Positions 61,762 to 64,000 of a DNA stretch of 64,000 nucleotides are shown in pieces. Every line of letters begins with the position of its first letter. Within the stretch, counting starts at the first letter, position 1. The DNA is taken from positions 62,001-126,000 of the forward strand of contig NZ_FNZM01000012.1 of NCBI RefSeq assembly GCF_900109265.1, written 5' to 3'. The notes beneath the pieces are model-generated. The model saw only the letters and a list, made by a program, of their open reading frames with translations. It did no database searches and was not told the origin of the DNA. The stretch comes from Paraburkholderia tropica (GTDB lineage: Bacteria; Pseudomonadota; Gammaproteobacteria; Burkholderiales; Burkholderiaceae). Position numbers and translations under genes: made by a program.

Positions 61762-62136
61762 ATGCAGCCAGCCGTCCGTCGCCGCTCGCGCCAGAACTCG
61801 ACCCTCGCCGCGCTCGTCTGCGCAGCCCTGCTGATCACCACCTTCGTGCTCGCCGAAATGAAACCGTGGTCCCGTAAGCCCGCCGAAGCCGGCCTGTGCG
61901 CCGACAATCCACCCCAATGGCGCGAGAAAGCGCTCAGAGGCAAGATCGCCGGCGCGACTGCGCCCGCGTTCGCCAGCAAGCAGTTCGCGATTCAGCCGGG
62001 CGCTCACTGGGACGACGAAGCACGTCACTGGGTCGTCCCTTTTCGAACGCCGGATCAAAACGCAGCTACGCCGAATTTCACTGCGCTGATCGATTGCACG
62101 GGCGCCGTCGCCGTGCAAGGTGGAAACGGCGCTTGA
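61762..62136 (+). CDS. Small membrane-anchored or secreted protein of unknown function
   Basis: 124-residue protein. A hydrophobic N-terminal helix (TLAALVCAALLITTFVLAE) follows a basic start and could be a signal anchor or signal peptide. The periplasmic part (AGLCADNPPQWREK...HWVVPFRTPDQNAATPNFTALIDCTGAVAVQ) has two Cys that could form a disulfide. CAGGAG precedes the ATG at 61762. No family recognised. Confidence 0.65.
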   Translation: MQPAVRRRSRQNSTLAALVCAALLITTFVLAEMKPWSRKPAEAGLCADNPPQWREKALRGKIAGATAPAFASKQFAIQPGAHWDDEARHWVVPFRTPDQNAATPNFTALIDCTGAVAVQGGNGA

Positions 62137-62316
62137 TCGGCGGCGCACGGCCTGCCGTGTGGATCTCGCGCGCGACTGCGGTCTCGATGCGCGCGCGCCT
62201 GCGCGCGTCCTTGATTTCCGGTCAAGAGTGTTTTGACCGGCGGTCTATTTACGCGGAACGACGGGTCGTGCAGAGTCTGTCGACCGATAGACTCCCCAAG
62301 CCCACACCCACGCACC

Positions 62317-62730
62317 GTGAAAGCACCGAACCCGCCAGAAGACGCCTTACGTCCACGCGCGACGGCGGACGACTCCTGGGTCGCGCGCGCATTGCATCTT
62401 CTCGGCGCCGATCTGTGCGGCGGGATGGCGATCGCCGATGTCGCCGCATGCATGCACATGTCGAAGGCGCATTTCTTCGGCGCCTTCAGGGATAAAGTGG
62501 GAGAGACGCCGCATCGATGGCGGCTGAAACAACGCATTGCCGCGGCGCAACGCGATCTGATCACGCTGCCGCTGAAAACGTCGGATATCGCGCAGAAATA
62601 TGGTTTCAGCGATCAGGCGCACTTCAGTCGCGTATTCAAGCAGTTCGTGGGCGAATCACCCTGTTCCTGGCGGGCGCGCATGAAGGAAATCCGCGCAATT
62701 CTCGCCTGCGAGCAATTGCGTTCGTGCTAG
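62317..62730 (+). CDS. Small AraC-type DNA-binding protein
   Basis: 137-residue protein consisting almost entirely of an AraC DNA-binding domain. First HTH GGMAIADVAACMHMSKAHFFGAFRDKVGETPHRW, second LKTSDIAQKYGFSDQAHFSRVFKQFVGESPCSWR. No sensor domain is present, so it resembles stand-alone regulators such as SoxS, controlled by its own abundance. The start is uncertain: GTG at 62317 is chosen; TTG at 62233 would add 28 residues. Confidence 0.78.
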   Translation: MKAPNPPEDALRPRATADDSWVARALHLLGADLCGGMAIADVAACMHMSKAHFFGAFRDKVGETPHRWRLKQRIAAAQRDLITLPLKTSDIAQKYGFSDQAHFSRVFKQFVGESPCSWRARMKEIRAILACEQLRSC

Positions 62731-62799
62731 AGCCCATGCCGCGATGTCCGCGCGACGTCGCGCGCGGAGTTGACGCGGCAATTCGTGAAGCCCTCAACG

Positions 62800-63546
62800 C
62801 TAGCTGTTCCAGCCAAGATCCCGCGAAATCGCGTTCGCCGTTTCCAGCAGCGGCTCCAGCATCAATTGCTGCATCGAACCAAGGTCATGAATGGCCTTGA
62901 GCTCAATGACCGACAGCGCGGCCACGACCTGTCCGGTTACATCGCGAATGGGCGCGCCAATACTCGTCACGTAGTCTTCGCGCTCGCCGTCGTCGGTCGC
63001 CCAGCCGCGCTCGCGCACGGTGCGCAGTTCACGCTCCAGCGCCTCATAGGAAAGCAGGCTCGTCGGCGTGTGTTTCTCGAACACGTAATGTTCGAAAAGC
63101 GCCTGTCTCGCGTCTTCGGGTAAAGACGCAAGAATACATTTCGCGACACTCGCCGTATGCAGGCAGGCCGCCTGACCGATGCGCGACGTGAGACGAATGG
63201 ACCGCTTGGGCTCGATCTTGTCGATATAGACGATCGCATCGTGCTGCAGCTCGGCAAGATGCACGGTCTGATCGCGCAACTCGCTCAACGCCACGAGATG
63301 CGGATGCGCCAGCTGCGCGAGATTGAACTGGTCCTGCGCGCGATGCGCCAGAGACACGATGCCCGGCCCGACACCATAACGGCCATCCGCGAGTTTGCGC
63401 AGCAGCCGTTGCCCCTGCAACACCTCCATGATGCGCAGCGCCGTCGAACGATGGACGTCGAGTCGCCGCGCGACCTCAGCCGGCGTTTGCGGTCCTTCGC
63501 CCAGCAAGACCAGCACTTCGATCGCGCGCTCGATGCTTTGTGACAC
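62800..63546 (-). CDS. IclR family transcriptional regulator
   Basis: 248-residue IclR protein. N-terminal winged helix: SIERAIEVLVLLGEGPQTPAEVARRLDVHRSTALRIMEVLQGQRLLRKLADGRYGVG. Effector domain: LHTASVAKCILASLPEDARQALFEHY, GWATDDGEREDYVTSIGAPIRDVTGQVVAALSVI. The start is a GTG at 63546 with AGGAG upstream. It is divergent from the D-2-hydroxyacid dehydrogenase gene and probably regulates it through the repeats at 63673-63711. Confidence 0.87.
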   Translation of the reverse strand: MSQSIERAIEVLVLLGEGPQTPAEVARRLDVHRSTALRIMEVLQGQRLLRKLADGRYGVGPGIVSLAHRAQDQFNLAQLAHPHLVALSELRDQTVHLAELQHDAIVYIDKIEPKRSIRLTSRIGQAACLHTASVAKCILASLPEDARQALFEHYVFEKHTPTSLLSYEALERELRTVRERGWATDDGEREDYVTSIGAPIRDVTGQVVAALSVIELKAIHDLGSMQQLMLEPLLETANAISRDLGWNS

Positions 63547-63672
63547 GTCGTATCTCCTCTCTCTTTCTCGAACAGACGCCCGGCGGTCGCGGAGCAATCC
63601 GCTCGACGCGGCTACGCCTACGCGTTTTCCCTTGGTTGCCCCAAAGGCTTGCGAAGGGTACTGTCGACCCTG

Positions 63673-63711
63673 TGTTGCGAAATATACATCCATGTTGCGT
63701 ATAGCGCAACA
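63673..63711. promoter_or_regulatory. Inverted and direct TGTTGCG repeats, probable IclR operator
   Basis: TGTTGCG (63693-63699) and CGCAACA (63705-63711) form a perfect 7-bp inverted repeat around TATAG. A third TGTTGCG lies 20 bp upstream at 63673-63679. The set lies 40 bp before the dehydrogenase start in the divergent gap. Confidence 0.6.
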
Positions 63712-63750
63712 CATTTAACCGCAATCTCACCCTTGAAGGAGAACATCAAC

Positions 63751-64000
63751 GTGTACAAGGTGTACGTCACCGATCACGACTACCCCGACCTCGCGATCGA
63801 GGAGTCCGTGCTGGCGCCCATCGGCGCGCAGGTCATCGGCTTGCAGGACCGCACGGGCGCGCATCTCGCACAAGCCGCGCGCGACGCCGACGCGCTGATG
63901 CAGCAATACGCGAAGATTTCGGCCGATACGATCGGCTCGCTCAAGCAGTGCAAGGTCATCGCGCGCTACGGCATCGGCCTGGACATTCTCGATGTCAAGG
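63751..64000 (+). CDS. D-2-hydroxyacid dehydrogenase (NAD-binding), 3' end cut by window
   Basis: The first 83 codons of a D-isomer-specific 2-hydroxyacid dehydrogenase: MYKVYVTDHDYPDLAIEESVL, ARDADALMQQYAKISADTI and CKVIARYGIGLDILDVK, the typical entry to the NAD-binding domain. The start is a GTG at 63751 with AAGGAGA at 63736-63742. The N-terminus resembles the CtBP-like/phosphoglycerate dehydrogenase-like group; the substrate cannot be told from this part. It is divergent from an IclR regulator. Confidence 0.82.
   Translation, partial: MYKVYVTDHDYPDLAIEESVLAPIGAQVIGLQDRTGAHLAQAARDADALMQQYAKISADTIGSLKQCKVIARYGIGLDILDVK

Overview
The window is high-GC DNA from a Burkholderiaceae member, most likely Paraburkholderia, Caballeronia or Burkholderia. 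The signs are strong GC3 bias (long meaningless antisense frames), a DUF4148 secreted protein, a bdcR/bdcA pair, an MdtABC/OprM-type efflux operon, many LysR/AraC/IclR/TetR/MarR regulators, and two-partner-secretion exoproteins of the kind used in Burkholderia contact-dependent inhibition. All family calls come from reading the translations; no database search was run.

Layout. 1-1268: a cut-off short-chain dehydrogenase divergent from a MarR regulator, with a perfect palindrome between them. 1283-6980: a minus-strand block of a membrane-anchored J-domain protein, a VWA/MoxR-ATPase pair and a Rieske oxygenase separated from that pair by a clear terminator. 7496-8883: divergent bdcR/bdcA with two identical operators. 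8974-15001: serine hydrolase lipoprotein, VOC protein, AraC regulator, an amidase broken by an amber codon, an MFS transporter and a DUF4148 protein. 15644-25064: a four-gene RND efflux operon with overlapping genes. 25366-29352: Omp85-like protein, PACE exporter, NfsB-type nitroreductase, YjbQ protein and dienelactone hydrolase.

29394-36009 is the most unusual region: a damaged two-partner-secretion/contact-dependent-inhibition island on the minus strand. It holds a TpsA/CdiA-like gene broken by two single-base frameshifts, its detached C-terminal nuclease-toxin domain, an adjacent small gene in the immunity position, a second immunity-like gene, and another TpsA gene fused by deletion to a leaderless peptidyl-prolyl isomerase. 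The toxin/immunity part is visibly AT-richer than everything around it. No TpsB (outer-membrane transporter) gene is present, and perfect hairpins sharing a 12-nt core lie at both ends.

36026-41681 is a probable guanidino/amine catabolic locus: NCS1 permease, aldehyde dehydrogenase, NTF2-like protein and ureohydrolase divergent from a LysR gene. 41761-50217 holds small enzymes and regulators, including msrC, a pdxI-like reductase divergent from LysR across a perfect 20-bp palindrome, and a gene graveyard at 46769-47480 with remnants of a LysR and a class A beta-lactamase. 50332-54855 contains small secreted and cytosolic proteins, a candidate small RNA with its own promoter and terminator, a LysE exporter and a PAS-GGDEF-EAL protein. 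55090-64000 has an MFS pseudogene, a VOC protein with an in-frame tandem repeat, an SsuA-like binding protein, a CHAD protein, a KatE catalase, topoisomerase IB, small AraC and IclR regulators, and the start of a D-2-hydroxyacid dehydrogenase.

No rRNA, tRNA, CRISPR array, intact insertion sequence or replication origin was seen.
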